Positions 46,369 through 55,397 are shown, numbered from the stretch's first letter. The stretch: DNA of 64,000 nucleotides from an uncultured Flavobacteriales bacterium (GCA_937876195.1 CALEIK010000026.1:1-64000), one strand, 5' to 3'. Numbers and translations are program-made. Notes: a model not told the origin generated them from the sequence alone.

Positions 46369-47074
46369 ATAACCCTTTGATGGTTAAATTTTCGTCTGCA
46401 AAGATGTCATTTTTTGAATGGATATCAAAGAAAGATGCATCTCCACCGGTCATAAAAAAAGTTAAGTCAGTAAATTCATCCGTATATCGGCTCATTAATC
46501 CCTCTATTTCTGCATTTATTCCTTGCATCACACCGGCCTGAATGCTCGTGTCTGTTTCTGTACCAACGAGTTTTCCTAATGACTTATTTGAAATGAGAGG
46601 AAGATTTCCGGTATAATCGTTTAGAGATTTATAGCGCAGGTCTATTCCTGGTGAAATAGAACCGCCAATATAGCCTTGGTTTTTTTGAACAAGATCAAAT
46701 TTAATGCACGTCCCAATATCGATAGAAACAGCAAATTCAGTTTGACTGTGCACGGCACAATAAACGGCATTGCAAATGCGATCCACACCCAACGTATCAG
46801 GCGATTTATATACGATGGAGATAGGAAGGCTTGTGCTTTTATCGACCAATAGGCATGAGGGAAACAATCGTTGTATGGACAAGGTCTCAGACGCTATCAA
46901 TACGGACGCCAGAATGATGCCTTCAGCTTGAAGTTCATTTCCCCAATTAACAAGAGAAGGAAGTCCTTTGAGGTCGAAGCGTTTTACCTCTATGAGTTTC
47001 CCATTTAAAAAGTAACCTGCTTTGATAGAAGTGTTTCCTGCATCGATGACAAGTACTTTATTTTGTTTTCCCAT
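46343..47074 (-). CDS. coaX: Type III pantothenate kinase
   Basis: A 243-residue CoaX, which phosphorylates pantothenate in the first step of CoA synthesis. The ASKHA-fold phosphate motif is VIDAGNTSIKAGYF, followed by GVDRICNAVYCA, VSIDIGTCIKFD and GGSISPGIDLR. ATG at 47074 (MGKQNKVLVIDAGN) places the motif at the N-terminus, as in the family; a longer in-frame start at 47152 would run into the tRNA promoter. It heads the operon with the outer-membrane protein, TPR and lptC genes. Confidence 0.93.
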   Translation of the reverse strand: MGKQNKVLVIDAGNTSIKAGYFLNGKLIEVKRFDLKGLPSLVNWGNELQAEGIILASVLIASETLSIQRLFPSCLLVDKSTSLPISIVYKSPDTLGVDRICNAVYCAVHSQTEFAVSIDIGTCIKFDLVQKNQGYIGGSISPGIDLRYKSLNDYTGNLPLISNKSLGKLVGTETDTSIQAGVMQGINAEIEGLMSRYTDEFTDLTFFMTGGDASFFDIHSKNDIFADENLTIKGLYEIYKHNA

Positions 47075-47079
47075 GAAAG

Positions 47080-47087
47080 CAAAGATA
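47080..47087 (-). promoter_or_regulatory. Bacteroidota -7 box for coaX
   Basis: Minus-strand TATCTTTG matches TAnnTTTG, ending only 5 bp before the ATG, so the coaX message would be nearly leaderless. Confidence 0.5.
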
Positions 47088-47115
47088 GTAGAAGTAAAAA
47101 AATAAGTGATTGATG

Positions 47116-47145
47116 TTGTAAATAAAAAGAACTTGTATATCTTTG
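47116..47145 (+). promoter_or_regulatory. Promoter of tRNA-Phe
   Basis: TTG at 47116-47118 and TATCTTTG at 47138-47145, with a 19-bp spacer, fit the Bacteroidota promoter. The tRNA begins 17 bp beyond. Confidence 0.7.
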
Positions 47146-47162
47146 CCCCCACAATTTAGGTT

Positions 47163-47235
47163 GGTGATATAGCTCAGTTGGTAGAGCAATGGACTGAAAA
47201 TCCATGTGTCCTTGGTTCGAACCCGAGTATCACCA
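47163..47235 (+). tRNA. tRNA-Phe (GAA anticodon)
   Basis: GGTGATA and TATCACC form the acceptor stem; AGCTCAGTTGGTAGAGC forms the D arm; ATGGA/TCCAT enclose the loop CTGAAAA with anticodon GAA at 47196-47198; GGTTCGAAC is the T loop. The discriminator is A. CCA is not encoded. Confidence 0.97.
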
Positions 47236-47244
47236 CGCACAAGA

Positions 47245-47276
47245 AAGGACTCTCAAAATTTTGAGGGTCTTTTTTT
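47245..47276 (+). terminator. Terminator of tRNA-Phe
   Basis: AAAGGACTCTCAA pairs with TTGAGGGTCTTT (one mismatch), followed by a run of T. Confidence 0.8.
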
Positions 47277-47298
47277 GGACTTATTTTCTGTATTCAAA

Positions 47299-47506
47299 GT
47301 CCTCCCCTTAGTCCCCCTCCAAAGGGGGAAACGGAGTCGACTCTATTTTCTCTGGAACTTCTTAATCAATAATTTTTAATAGGCTGAATTCATGTGTATA
47401 TGACGTACGATTAAAATTCCCCCTTCGGATGAGAAGAAGCGAGAGCTTCTGATGGTAAAAGGGGGAGGATAATCCATACATTTCAATAAAATTGCAGGGG
47501 GAGGAC
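47299..47506. repeat. Dispersed palindromic element, copy 2 (interrupted)
   Basis: The left arm 47299-47330 resembles the left arm of the copy at 20133, sharing ATTCAAAGTCCTCCCC and CCAAAGGGGGAA-type sequence. The right arm is split: 47417-47429 matches its first part and 47493-47506 its last, with about 63 bp in between. The insert carries a small hairpin, AGAAGC-GAGA-GCTTCT. Confidence 0.7.
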
Positions 47507-47569
47507 ACACAATAAAGCGGAAGATATGCTTCACTCCAAAAATCTCCAATCACTTTTTTTCCTCTGTAC

Positions 47570-47599
47570 TTTGAATACAATTTTATTCATGTAACTTTG
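47570..47599 (+). promoter_or_regulatory. Promoter of the SAM riboswitch-metH unit
   Basis: TTTG at 47570-47573 and TAACTTTG at 47592-47599, spacer 18 bp, match the Bacteroidota consensus. The riboswitch starts about 20 bp downstream. Confidence 0.75.
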
Positions 47600-47618
47600 C
47601 ACTAGTTCATTCAAATAG

Positions 47619-47725
47619 ACTTATGAAGAAAGGTGGAGGGATAGGCCCTTTGAAACCTTGGCAACCTGTTCGGTAAAAAGAAAAAGGTGCCAAATCCGAT
47701 CCGTCAGATGATGGAAAAGATAAGT
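47619..47725 (+). ncRNA. SAM-I (S-box) riboswitch
   Basis: Conserved S-box segments appear in order: AGGTGGAGGGATAGGCCC, then TTGAAACCTTGGCAACC, then AAGGTGCCAAATCC. The P1 stem pairs ACTTAT (47619-47624) with ATAAGT (47720-47725). It sits in the leader of metH, so SAM binding would lower methionine synthase expression. No T-run terminator follows; TCCTTCA (47737-47743) can pair with the start region of metH (47771-47777), which suggests control of translation. Confidence 0.93.
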
Positions 47726-47769
47726 TTAGCTCGATTTCCTTCAAGCTTCTAAGTCACAATGATGTATAA

Positions 47770-48777
47770 ATGAAGGATATAAAATCTATTTTAAACGAAA
47801 GAATATTAGTGCTGGATGGCGCCATGGGCACCATGATACAACGCTATACGCTCGAGGAAGACGACTTCCGAAAAGGATGGTTTGAAAATCACACAAAGTC
47901 GCTAAAGGGAAACAATGATTTGCTTTCGTTGACCCGTCCCGAAATCATTAAGGAAATTCACGCTGCGTATTTTGCAGCAGGTGCAGATATTGCTGAAACA
48001 AATACTTTTTCGGGAACAACCATCGCTCAGGCGGACTATGGCTTGGAAAGTGCTGTATATGATATTAACTATCATAGTGCAAAATTGGCACGTGAAATCG
48101 CGGAAGAGTTTACAGCAAGGGAACCGAATAAACCGCGTTTTGTTGCTGGATCCATTGGGCCAACCAACAGAACAGCCTCGATTTCACCAGATGTGAATGA
48201 TCCTGGGTTTCGTGGAATTACCTTCAATGAATTGGTCGTTGCATATTCGCAACAGGTCAATGCGTTGATGGATGGTGGAGTAGATATTTTGCTTGTAGAA
48301 ACGGTATTTGATACATTGAATGCCAAAGCGGCATTGTTTGCAATCGATGAAGTGTTTGAGCAACGCGGAGAAAAACTGCCAATCATGGTTTCGGGAACAA
48401 TCACCGATCAAAGTGGTAGAACTCTTACTGGGCAGACCACCGATGCGTTCTTGATTTCCATTTCTCATATGGACTTACTTTCTGTAGGATTGAATTGCGC
48501 TTTGGGAGCTTCAATGATGCGTCCTTATTTGCAGATTTTGGACAAACAATGTCCATTTGGAGTGAGTGCACATCCAAACGCGGGATTACCAAATGAATTT
48601 GGAGAATACGACGAGAGTGCTGAAATGATGGCCGAACAAATAAAATCATTTCTCGATGAGGGATTGGTCAACATAATAGGAGGTTGTTGTGGAACAACTC
48701 CTGAACACATTAGAGCAATAGCCGATTTGGCGAAGAATTATTCACCGAGACAAATAGCCACGGATGTCACACAGTAA
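47770..48777 (+). CDS. metH: Methionine synthase, homocysteine-binding part
   Basis: A 335-residue homocysteine S-methyltransferase domain that equals the first module of MetH. It starts MKDIKSILNERILVLDGAMG. Zinc-binding Cys are in VGLNCALGASMM and GGCCGTTPEHI. It catalyses transfer of the methyl group from methylcobalamin to homocysteine only together with the partner protein encoded next, whose ATG lies 14 bp inside this gene. This split of MetH is known in Bacteroidota. Expression is under the SAM-I riboswitch. Confidence 0.93.
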   Translation: MKDIKSILNERILVLDGAMGTMIQRYTLEEDDFRKGWFENHTKSLKGNNDLLSLTRPEIIKEIHAAYFAAGADIAETNTFSGTTIAQADYGLESAVYDINYHSAKLAREIAEEFTAREPNKPRFVAGSIGPTNRTASISPDVNDPGFRGITFNELVVAYSQQVNALMDGGVDILLVETVFDTLNAKAALFAIDEVFEQRGEKLPIMVSGTITDQSGRTLTGQTTDAFLISISHMDLLSVGLNCALGASMMRPYLQILDKQCPFGVSAHPNAGLPNEFGEYDESAEMMAEQIKSFLDEGLVNIIGGCCGTTPEHIRAIADLAKNYSPRQIATDVTQ

Positions 48778-51436
48778 TGCAACATTAAAATTATCAGGAT
48801 TAGAGCCACTAATTGCTACTCCCGAAAGTAACTTTATCAATGTCGGTGAGCGAACGAATGTAACTGGTTCTCGCATGTTTTTGCGCCTCATCAGAGAAGA
48901 AAAATACGATGAAGCACTCAGTGTAGCTAGAGAACAAGTAGAAGGAGGAGCGCAGATCATCGATGTCAATATGGATGAAGGGATGATTGATGGGAAAGCA
49001 GCCATGGTGAAATTCTTGAACCTCATTGCTGCAGAACCGGATATTGCACGAGTTCCTGTGATGATTGATAGTTCGAAGTGGGAGATTATTGAGGCTGGAT
49101 TGCAATGCATCCAGGGAAAGGGTGTTGTTAATTCAATCTCGTTAAAAGAAGGCGAAGAGGTTTTTAAATCCCAAGCAAAGAAGGTCAAGCGTTATGGTGC
49201 TGCTGTAATTGTGATGGCTTTTGATGAAGATGGACAAGCCGACACGTTTGAACGACGGATTGAAATTTGTGAACGATCGTACAGAATTTTGGTGGATGAA
49301 GTGAAATTCAATCCCACGGATATCATTTTTGATCCAAATATTTTTCCTGTTGCGACAGGGATGAGCGAGCATAACAACAATGCCGTTGACTTTTTCAGAG
49401 CCACCAAATGGATTAGAGAGAATTTACCCGGAGCGCATGTCAGCGGAGGTGTTTCCAATGTCTCATTTTCCTTTCGCGGGAACAATGTGGTGCGAGAATC
49501 AATGAACGCCGCATTTTTGTACCACGCCATTCAGCATGGAATGGATATGGGCATTGTCAATCCGTCAATGCTGGAAGTCTATGACGACATTGATAAAACA
49601 TTATTGGAGCGCATCGAAGACGTATTATTGAATCGAAGAGAAGATGCGACAGAACGATTATTGGAACACGCAGAAACGGTAACGGGTGAAGGGAAAAAGC
49701 GAGTTGCTGACCTGTCCTGGCGTGAGAAAAGTGTGAAAGAGCGTTTAACGTACTCACTCGTCAAAGGAATTGCTGATTATGCTGAAATTGATGTTGAGGA
49801 ATGTCGCCACTTGTTTGAACGTCCCATTGAAGTCATCGAAGGACCGTTAATGGATGGCATGAATGTCGTTGGAGATTTGTTCGGGAGCGGGAAAATGTTT
49901 TTGCCGCAAGTTGTAAAATCGGCTAGGGTAATGAAAAAGGCGGTTGCTTATTTATTGCCGTTCATTGAGGCGGAAAAGGATGGAAAAAGTTCTTCTGCTG
50001 GAAAAGTGCTAATGGCGACGGTGAAGGGTGATGTACACGACATTGGAAAGAACATTGTTGGCGTCGTACTGGGATGCAACAATTATGAAGTGATTGATCT
50101 TGGTGTCATGGTATCTTGTGACAGAATCATTGAAGAAGCGATCAAGCAAAACGTTGATATCATTGGTTTGAGCGGACTGATTACACCTTCTTTGGATGAA
50201 ATGGTCACTGTTGCCAAAGAAATGCAGCGTGCAAACTTAAATATTCCATTGATTATTGGTGGTGCGACGACCTCCCGTGTGCACACGGCTGTAAAAATTG
50301 AAGAACATTTTACCTTGAACCAGACTGTACATGTATTAGATGCTTCAAGGTCGGTTACTGTGGTTGAACGCTTGTTGGGACAGCGTCGTAATGAATTTGT
50401 AGCTGATATTAAATCGGAGTATGAACGAATTAGAGAGCATCATGCGAAACATCGGGCGGAAAAGGAATTGCTACCGCTAGAGAAAGCAAGAGAGAACAAA
50501 TTCAAAATTGACTGGAATACTTCGGAAATAGCTACACCGAAACAATTGGGACTTCAACGTGTTGAGGTGAAGGCACATGAATTATTTCCATACATCGATT
50601 GGACGCCGTTTTTTAGAACATGGGAACTTCATGGCAAATACCCTGCAATTTTAACCGACGAAGTGGTGGGAGAAGTCGCAACGAAACTGTACGAAGATGC
50701 TCAGCAAATGCTCAAAAAAATTGACGAAGAGGAGTGGTTAACACACCGTGGAGTTGTTGGCATATTTCCAGCTGCTTCTGTTGAGGATGACATTGAAATA
50801 TACTATGATGAGTCACGAACCAGCGTAGCGTATATTCAGAGAACCATGCGTCAACAAACCAAAAAGGTTAGTGGAGTGCCGAATATCGCACTGGCAGATT
50901 TCATAGCACCCAAGGATACTGGAAAGAAGGATTATATCGGAGGTTTTGTTGTTACTTCAGGTTTAGGCATTGAAAAACGTGTTTTGGAATTTGAACGGGA
51001 CCACGATGATTACAATTCAATATTATTGAAGGCATTGGCGGATCGTTTAGCGGAGGCATTTGCCGAATTTCTGCACGAGAAAGTCCGCAAGGAAATTTGG
51101 GGGTATGATACATCTGAGTCGTTGACAAATGATGAGTTGATCAAGGAAAAATACGTTGGAATACGTCCCGCTCCAGGCTACCCTGCGTGCCCTGACCATA
51201 CGGAGAAAACAGGATTGTTTGAATTACTCAACGCCACTGAAATCACAGGTGTTAATCTCACCGATAGTTTGGCAATGTTGCCAGCAGCCAGTGTTTCTGG
51301 ATGGTATTTTGCAAACTCTGCCGCTAAGTATTTTGGTGTAGGTAAAATTGGCATGGATCAGGTAGTTTCAATCGCCGAAAGAAAACAAATGGAAACCGCA
51401 AAGATGGAGCGCTGGCTTTCGTCAAATATTCATTAA
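48764..51436 (+). CDS. metH: Methionine synthase, folate/cobalamin/activation part
   Basis: An 890-residue protein with the remaining MetH modules: pterin-binding domain (~15-280; FINVGERTNVTGSR), cobalamin cap helices (~300-390), B12-binding domain (~400-530; DVHDIGKNIVGVV with the cobalt-ligating His), and the SAM-binding activation domain (~560-885; RPAPGYPACPDHTEK). It carries methyl groups from methyltetrahydrofolate to cobalamin and on to homocysteine bound by the partner. The 14-bp overlap means coupled translation. Confidence 0.95.
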   Translation: MSHSNATLKLSGLEPLIATPESNFINVGERTNVTGSRMFLRLIREEKYDEALSVAREQVEGGAQIIDVNMDEGMIDGKAAMVKFLNLIAAEPDIARVPVMIDSSKWEIIEAGLQCIQGKGVVNSISLKEGEEVFKSQAKKVKRYGAAVIVMAFDEDGQADTFERRIEICERSYRILVDEVKFNPTDIIFDPNIFPVATGMSEHNNNAVDFFRATKWIRENLPGAHVSGGVSNVSFSFRGNNVVRESMNAAFLYHAIQHGMDMGIVNPSMLEVYDDIDKTLLERIEDVLLNRREDATERLLEHAETVTGEGKKRVADLSWREKSVKERLTYSLVKGIADYAEIDVEECRHLFERPIEVIEGPLMDGMNVVGDLFGSGKMFLPQVVKSARVMKKAVAYLLPFIEAEKDGKSSSAGKVLMATVKGDVHDIGKNIVGVVLGCNNYEVIDLGVMVSCDRIIEEAIKQNVDIIGLSGLITPSLDEMVTVAKEMQRANLNIPLIIGGATTSRVHTAVKIEEHFTLNQTVHVLDASRSVTVVERLLGQRRNEFVADIKSEYERIREHHAKHRAEKELLPLEKARENKFKIDWNTSEIATPKQLGLQRVEVKAHELFPYIDWTPFFRTWELHGKYPAILTDEVVGEVATKLYEDAQQMLKKIDEEEWLTHRGVVGIFPAASVEDDIEIYYDESRTSVAYIQRTMRQQTKKVSGVPNIALADFIAPKDTGKKDYIGGFVVTSGLGIEKRVLEFERDHDDYNSILLKALADRLAEAFAEFLHEKVRKEIWGYDTSESLTNDELIKEKYVGIRPAPGYPACPDHTEKTGLFELLNATEITGVNLTDSLAMLPAASVSGWYFANSAAKYFGVGKIGMDQVVSIAERKQMETAKMERWLSSNIH

Positions 51437-51568
51437 ATTCAATTTCTTGTTTCATGGCGGATAACTCTATGTATGAGCTTATTAATGCCGGTGTTTGATG
51501 TAATTTTTTTGGTTATTATAAATTCATTTCCTAATTTTATCCCTCACAACTAAAGAACTATAATAATT

Positions 51569-53383
51569 ATGAAAAAAATCTACTTAAGCATTTTAGCGGT
51601 ATCGTTCGCTATAGGTGTTAGTGCTCAAGACAAGAGTATTGGTACAAACAAGGATCGAAGTGAAAGAGTAGCACCTATTTTGAAGGTTACTTCACCTTCT
51701 GCGGGTCTACCGAATCATTATGCAGAAAAGGCAAGTTATTTAACAGAAGACTTTGAAGGGACGTTTCCTCCAGCAGGTTGGGCTGTGAATAGTGGGCCGG
51801 CTTCAACAGTAACAAATCCGGCACAAGAGTGGCATCATCGTACTACAGGTGGTTATCCTGAAAATGCAGACGCGTTTAACGGAACGAATCCTGGTGGTTG
51901 CGCTGCGGTTTTGTATGTTAATTCAGTTGACCAACATGATGAATACTTGATTGCACCAGAAACTACGTTGCCTGCAGGTCCTTGTCGTGTATCATTTGAT
52001 TTTGCAACAAGTATCTATTGGCATGCAACTACGATAGGAGGAACCTATGATAATGCCGATATTCAGGTTTTGGTATCTAATGATTCAGGAGCTTCTTGGG
52101 ATAATGTTGTTTGGCAGGAGGATTCAATTGTCCTGTTGGATGCATCGTACTCAAATGATTATGAGACATACATATGGAAGAGAGCCTACGTAGACCTTTC
52201 AGCGTACCAAGGTCAAGATGTTGTAATAGGATTTAGCTATTACGGTCTTGATGGAGCGCCGTTTTATTTGGATAATGTTGTGATCGAAGATACTCCCGAC
52301 AATGAAATTGAAATTTCAAATGCGTGGACAGGGGATATCATTCTAGATTTTGATTATTCAATGGTGCCTCAAGATCAGGTGAAACCAATGAGAATTGGAG
52401 TTGCAGTGAAGAACATCGGAGGATTTGGACAAACGTTTGATGTTACAGCAGATTTAAATGACGGTTCAACTTCCGTTTTTAATGATGTAGTTTCAGTAAC
52501 TTTATCACCTGCAGATTCGGATACACTATGGTTTGATACTGGTTATACACCGACACTAATTGGAAACTATACAGCTGATTTCACTTTGTCAGCAGATGAC
52601 AACTTGGCAAATAATCAAAAATCTGTGGTGGTTTCAACAACAGCGGACACGTACGCACATGATTTCACGATAGATCAAGCTTTCCGATTTGATGTCGATG
52701 ACGAAGTGGGTATGGGTAATATGTTCGTAATGGAGAACAATGCTGTCCTTCAAGCAGCCGATGTTAAGTTTGAGACCGGTACAGCAAATGATTTGTACGT
52801 GTTAATTTATGTTTGGGAAGTAGGTGCGAATATTCAAGACCTAACACAGGTTGGTGCTGTTGATTATACAGTTACATCTGCTGATATCGGTAGCGGAAGT
52901 TTCACGACCATACCTTTTTTTAGTCCAATAAGTTTAAGCGCAGGGTCATCATATGTTATGGAAGTAAGAAAAATAAACAATGATACTGACAGAATGTTCC
53001 TTGGCGGAAGTGATGAAGGCGATGATGACTTTTCAACAGTTTGTTACGGACCTTTTGGAGCATCTTCGGCTATAAACTGGTTCAATGGTTGGGGTTTTTC
53101 TCCGGCGATAAGAATGAACTTTGACGAACCATTAGGTATTTATGAAAACACGTTGACAGGAGTTTCTGTATACCCGAATCCTTCAGAGGGTATTATCAAT
53201 GTAACAAATGATAACAAAGTAACGAACGTAATTGAGGTACACGACATGTTAGGTAAAGTAGTCTTTACTTCAACTGTTTCAACTTCAACTACAATTGACC
53301 TTTCAGGAAACGGAACTGGTGTTTACATCGTGAAAGTTTCAAATGAAAATGGTACAATGGTTGAGCGTGTTGTGATAAGATAG
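51569..53383 (+). CDS. Secreted protein with T9SS type A sorting domain
   Basis: A 604-residue protein with signal peptide MKKIYLSILAVSFAIGVSAQ. Residues ~55-245 resemble a cleaved-adhesin/MAM-like jelly roll (LTEDFEGTFPPAGWAVNSG, FYLDNVVIED). Residues ~250-510 are beta-rich. The last ~75 are a T9SS type A domain (VYPNPSEGIINVTN, then GVYIVKVSNENG). It is probably a surface or secreted adhesin; a catalytic motif is not seen. The 3' end is almost identical in DNA to that of the next gene. Confidence 0.85.
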   Translation: MKKIYLSILAVSFAIGVSAQDKSIGTNKDRSERVAPILKVTSPSAGLPNHYAEKASYLTEDFEGTFPPAGWAVNSGPASTVTNPAQEWHHRTTGGYPENADAFNGTNPGGCAAVLYVNSVDQHDEYLIAPETTLPAGPCRVSFDFATSIYWHATTIGGTYDNADIQVLVSNDSGASWDNVVWQEDSIVLLDASYSNDYETYIWKRAYVDLSAYQGQDVVIGFSYYGLDGAPFYLDNVVIEDTPDNEIEISNAWTGDIILDFDYSMVPQDQVKPMRIGVAVKNIGGFGQTFDVTADLNDGSTSVFNDVVSVTLSPADSDTLWFDTGYTPTLIGNYTADFTLSADDNLANNQKSVVVSTTADTYAHDFTIDQAFRFDVDDEVGMGNMFVMENNAVLQAADVKFETGTANDLYVLIYVWEVGANIQDLTQVGAVDYTVTSADIGSGSFTTIPFFSPISLSAGSSYVMEVRKINNDTDRMFLGGSDEGDDDFSTVCYGPFGASSAINWFNGWGFSPAIRMNFDEPLGIYENTLTGVSVYPNPSEGIINVTNDNKVTNVIEVHDMLGKVVFTSTVSTSTTIDLSGNGTGVYIVKVSNENGTMVERVVIR

Positions 53384-53410
53384 ATAACTATTTTTAGCAC
53401 AAATTAATTG

Positions 53411-53441
53411 AAAGGGTCGTTCAATGAACGACCCTTTTTTT
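53411..53441 (+). terminator. Terminator after the first T9SS cargo gene
   Basis: AAAGGGTCGTTCA and TGAACGACCCTTT are perfect inverted repeats, followed by a T run. Confidence 0.85.
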
Positions 53442-53528
53442 ATGGTAACAATGTGGTTATTATGTGAATAATAGTTGCGTAGTACGATTGAATTGTGTAA
53501 TTTTATAATTCACACTAAAAAATGATAT

Positions 53529-53591
53529 ATTATCAGAAAAGTTTACTTAAGTATTCTGTCTCTTGCGCTAGTTTCTGGCGTCAATGCACAG
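53529..53591 (+). other. Signal-peptide coding segment lacking an ATG
   Basis: In frame with and directly upstream of the ATG at 53592, codons give IRKVYLSILSLALVSGVNAQ, a clear signal peptide like the start of the gene at 51569. The codon aligned with that gene's ATG is ATC (53532-53534). The nearest ATG (53522) is one base out of frame. Confidence 0.8.
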
Positions 53592-55367
53592 ATGAAATCA
53601 AATCACTTACCGGTTAAAAAGACAAAAGACTTTGGAATGGAAGTCCGCCCAGAGAAACCAGTTAAAAACACTGAGAAGGGAGGGAGTTTATGGTCAAATA
53701 CGTTCGGAACACCATCTGATTGGGTGATTGCGAATGACGGGTCGACTACTTTAAATTGGCAAATTGGCATAGTTTCCAACACAGGTGGTTACCCTACTGC
53801 AGATATTGCATCAACTACGGCTGCTGATGGATGGGCGATGATAGATTCTGATGCGCACGAAGGATCGACACCAGAGGATTGCTGGTTAACAAATGCAAAT
53901 GGTATTGATTTAACTGGGTTTCCTAGTGCTGTTGTTCAATTTGAGAATAACTATAGAAGATGGGATTCACAATGTTACCTTGTTGTAGGTATTGGTGATG
54001 GTGCAGGAAATGTTACTTGGCCAGATTTAGCAGTAGGGACAGACATTTCAATGATGAATAACGTATTTGATGTTTTCCCAAACTATGTTAACAACAATGA
54101 TGAATCTAGTAACCCAGAGTTGATTCAAATTAACATTAGTTCCGCATTGGCGGGACAACCATTGGATGACATTTACATTCGATTTAACTGGACTGGTACA
54201 TGGGGATATACTTGGTTTGTAGATGATATTAGTATTGTAGAACAGCCTGCTGACGATATCCAGATTTTATCTTCTTGGTTTGCCGGAACAAATAATGAAG
54301 GATTTGAATACGGTAGAACTCCATTGAATCATTTAGATACTGATTGGACAGTTGGGTCTGAAGTATTAAACTTTGGCGTGAATGATCAAACCAACATTGA
54401 TTTAGATGTTGATTTTGGATTATTTTCTTCAAATGTAACTGAACCTACATTGGCTTCAGGCGCTACTGTTATTATGGAGAGTACTGAGTCTCCTATCTTG
54501 GCGCTTGGGGTATATGATGGTACATACACTGCGGTATCTGACGGTGAAACAACGGGATCTGATTTTTGGAATAACACGTTTTTGAGAAGTTTTGAAGTAA
54601 CAACGAACATGTATTCGCAGGATGGTATCGGTGTGCACCCTGCATCAGAGTTGGCGTTAAGCGCTCTTGGTTCAGGTTCCTTTACTGGAGTTACTGATGG
54701 TTTAGTATTGGCTTCTATGTACCACTTCAAGACAGCGGATCAAGTTGCTGGATTAAGAGTAATGTTGGCAAATGGAACTGTTGAGGGAGGTGAAATTCTT
54801 GGGTCATTTAAAGACACGGCTGCATTCTGGCAAAACGACATGACATCCATGTTTAGTACTAATTTGACACTAGTTACAGCACAAGATGTAACGAACGGTT
54901 ATATTGACTTAATGTTTTCATCACCAGTCACCTTGAATCCTGGTGCATACTATGCGGCAATTGAATTGTACAGTAACGGTGACATAAACACAATACGTGT
55001 ATTGGACGATGAAACGGTTCCTCAGCCAAGTTTTGCAAGTGCGATTTTTATTCCTAGTGATCAATCCTGGACGAATGGTACAGCTTTTGGTATTCGTATG
55101 TTGATGGACGATGTCGTTGGTGTTGATGAAAACATGTTGACAGGAGTTTCTGTATATCCAAATCCTTCTGCGGGTGTTATCAATGTAACAAACGAAAACA
55201 ATGCAACAAACGCAATTGAGGTGCACGACATGTTAGGTAAAGTAGTCTTTACTTCAACTGTTTCAACTTCAACTACAATTGACCTTTCAGGAAATGGAAC
55301 CGGTGTTTACATCGTAAAAGTTTCAAATGAAAATGGTACAATGGTTGAGCGTGTTGTGATCAAATAA
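53592..55367 (+). CDS. Secreted protein with T9SS type A sorting domain; signal peptide lies upstream of the first ATG
   Basis: At least 591 residues. The N-terminal body (LWSNTFGTPSDWVIAND, DGWAMIDSDAHEG, NYRRWDSQCYLVVGIGDG) is homologous to the protein at 57596. The C-terminal T9SS domain is nearly identical to that of the gene at 51569. Counting from the first ATG the protein has no signal peptide, yet an in-frame signal sequence is encoded just upstream without ATG. Translation may begin at a rare codon (ATC 53532 or ATT 53529), or a base change or assembly error has removed the start. If ATG 53592 is used, the product would stay in the cytosol. Confidence 0.8.
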   Translation: MKSNHLPVKKTKDFGMEVRPEKPVKNTEKGGSLWSNTFGTPSDWVIANDGSTTLNWQIGIVSNTGGYPTADIASTTAADGWAMIDSDAHEGSTPEDCWLTNANGIDLTGFPSAVVQFENNYRRWDSQCYLVVGIGDGAGNVTWPDLAVGTDISMMNNVFDVFPNYVNNNDESSNPELIQINISSALAGQPLDDIYIRFNWTGTWGYTWFVDDISIVEQPADDIQILSSWFAGTNNEGFEYGRTPLNHLDTDWTVGSEVLNFGVNDQTNIDLDVDFGLFSSNVTEPTLASGATVIMESTESPILALGVYDGTYTAVSDGETTGSDFWNNTFLRSFEVTTNMYSQDGIGVHPASELALSALGSGSFTGVTDGLVLASMYHFKTADQVAGLRVMLANGTVEGGEILGSFKDTAAFWQNDMTSMFSTNLTLVTAQDVTNGYIDLMFSSPVTLNPGAYYAAIELYSNGDINTIRVLDDETVPQPSFASAIFIPSDQSWTNGTAFGIRMLMDDVVGVDENMLTGVSVYPNPSAGVINVTNENNATNAIEVHDMLGKVVFTSTVSTSTTIDLSGNGTGVYIVKVSNENGTMVERVVIK

Positions 55368-55397
55368 CTTCAATATTGACCTTAACGGTTAGATGAT

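Noticed and set aside
48072..49530. Several minus-strand ORFs opposite metH
   Set aside because: Shadows of the MetH coding frames, which have clear motifs throughout.
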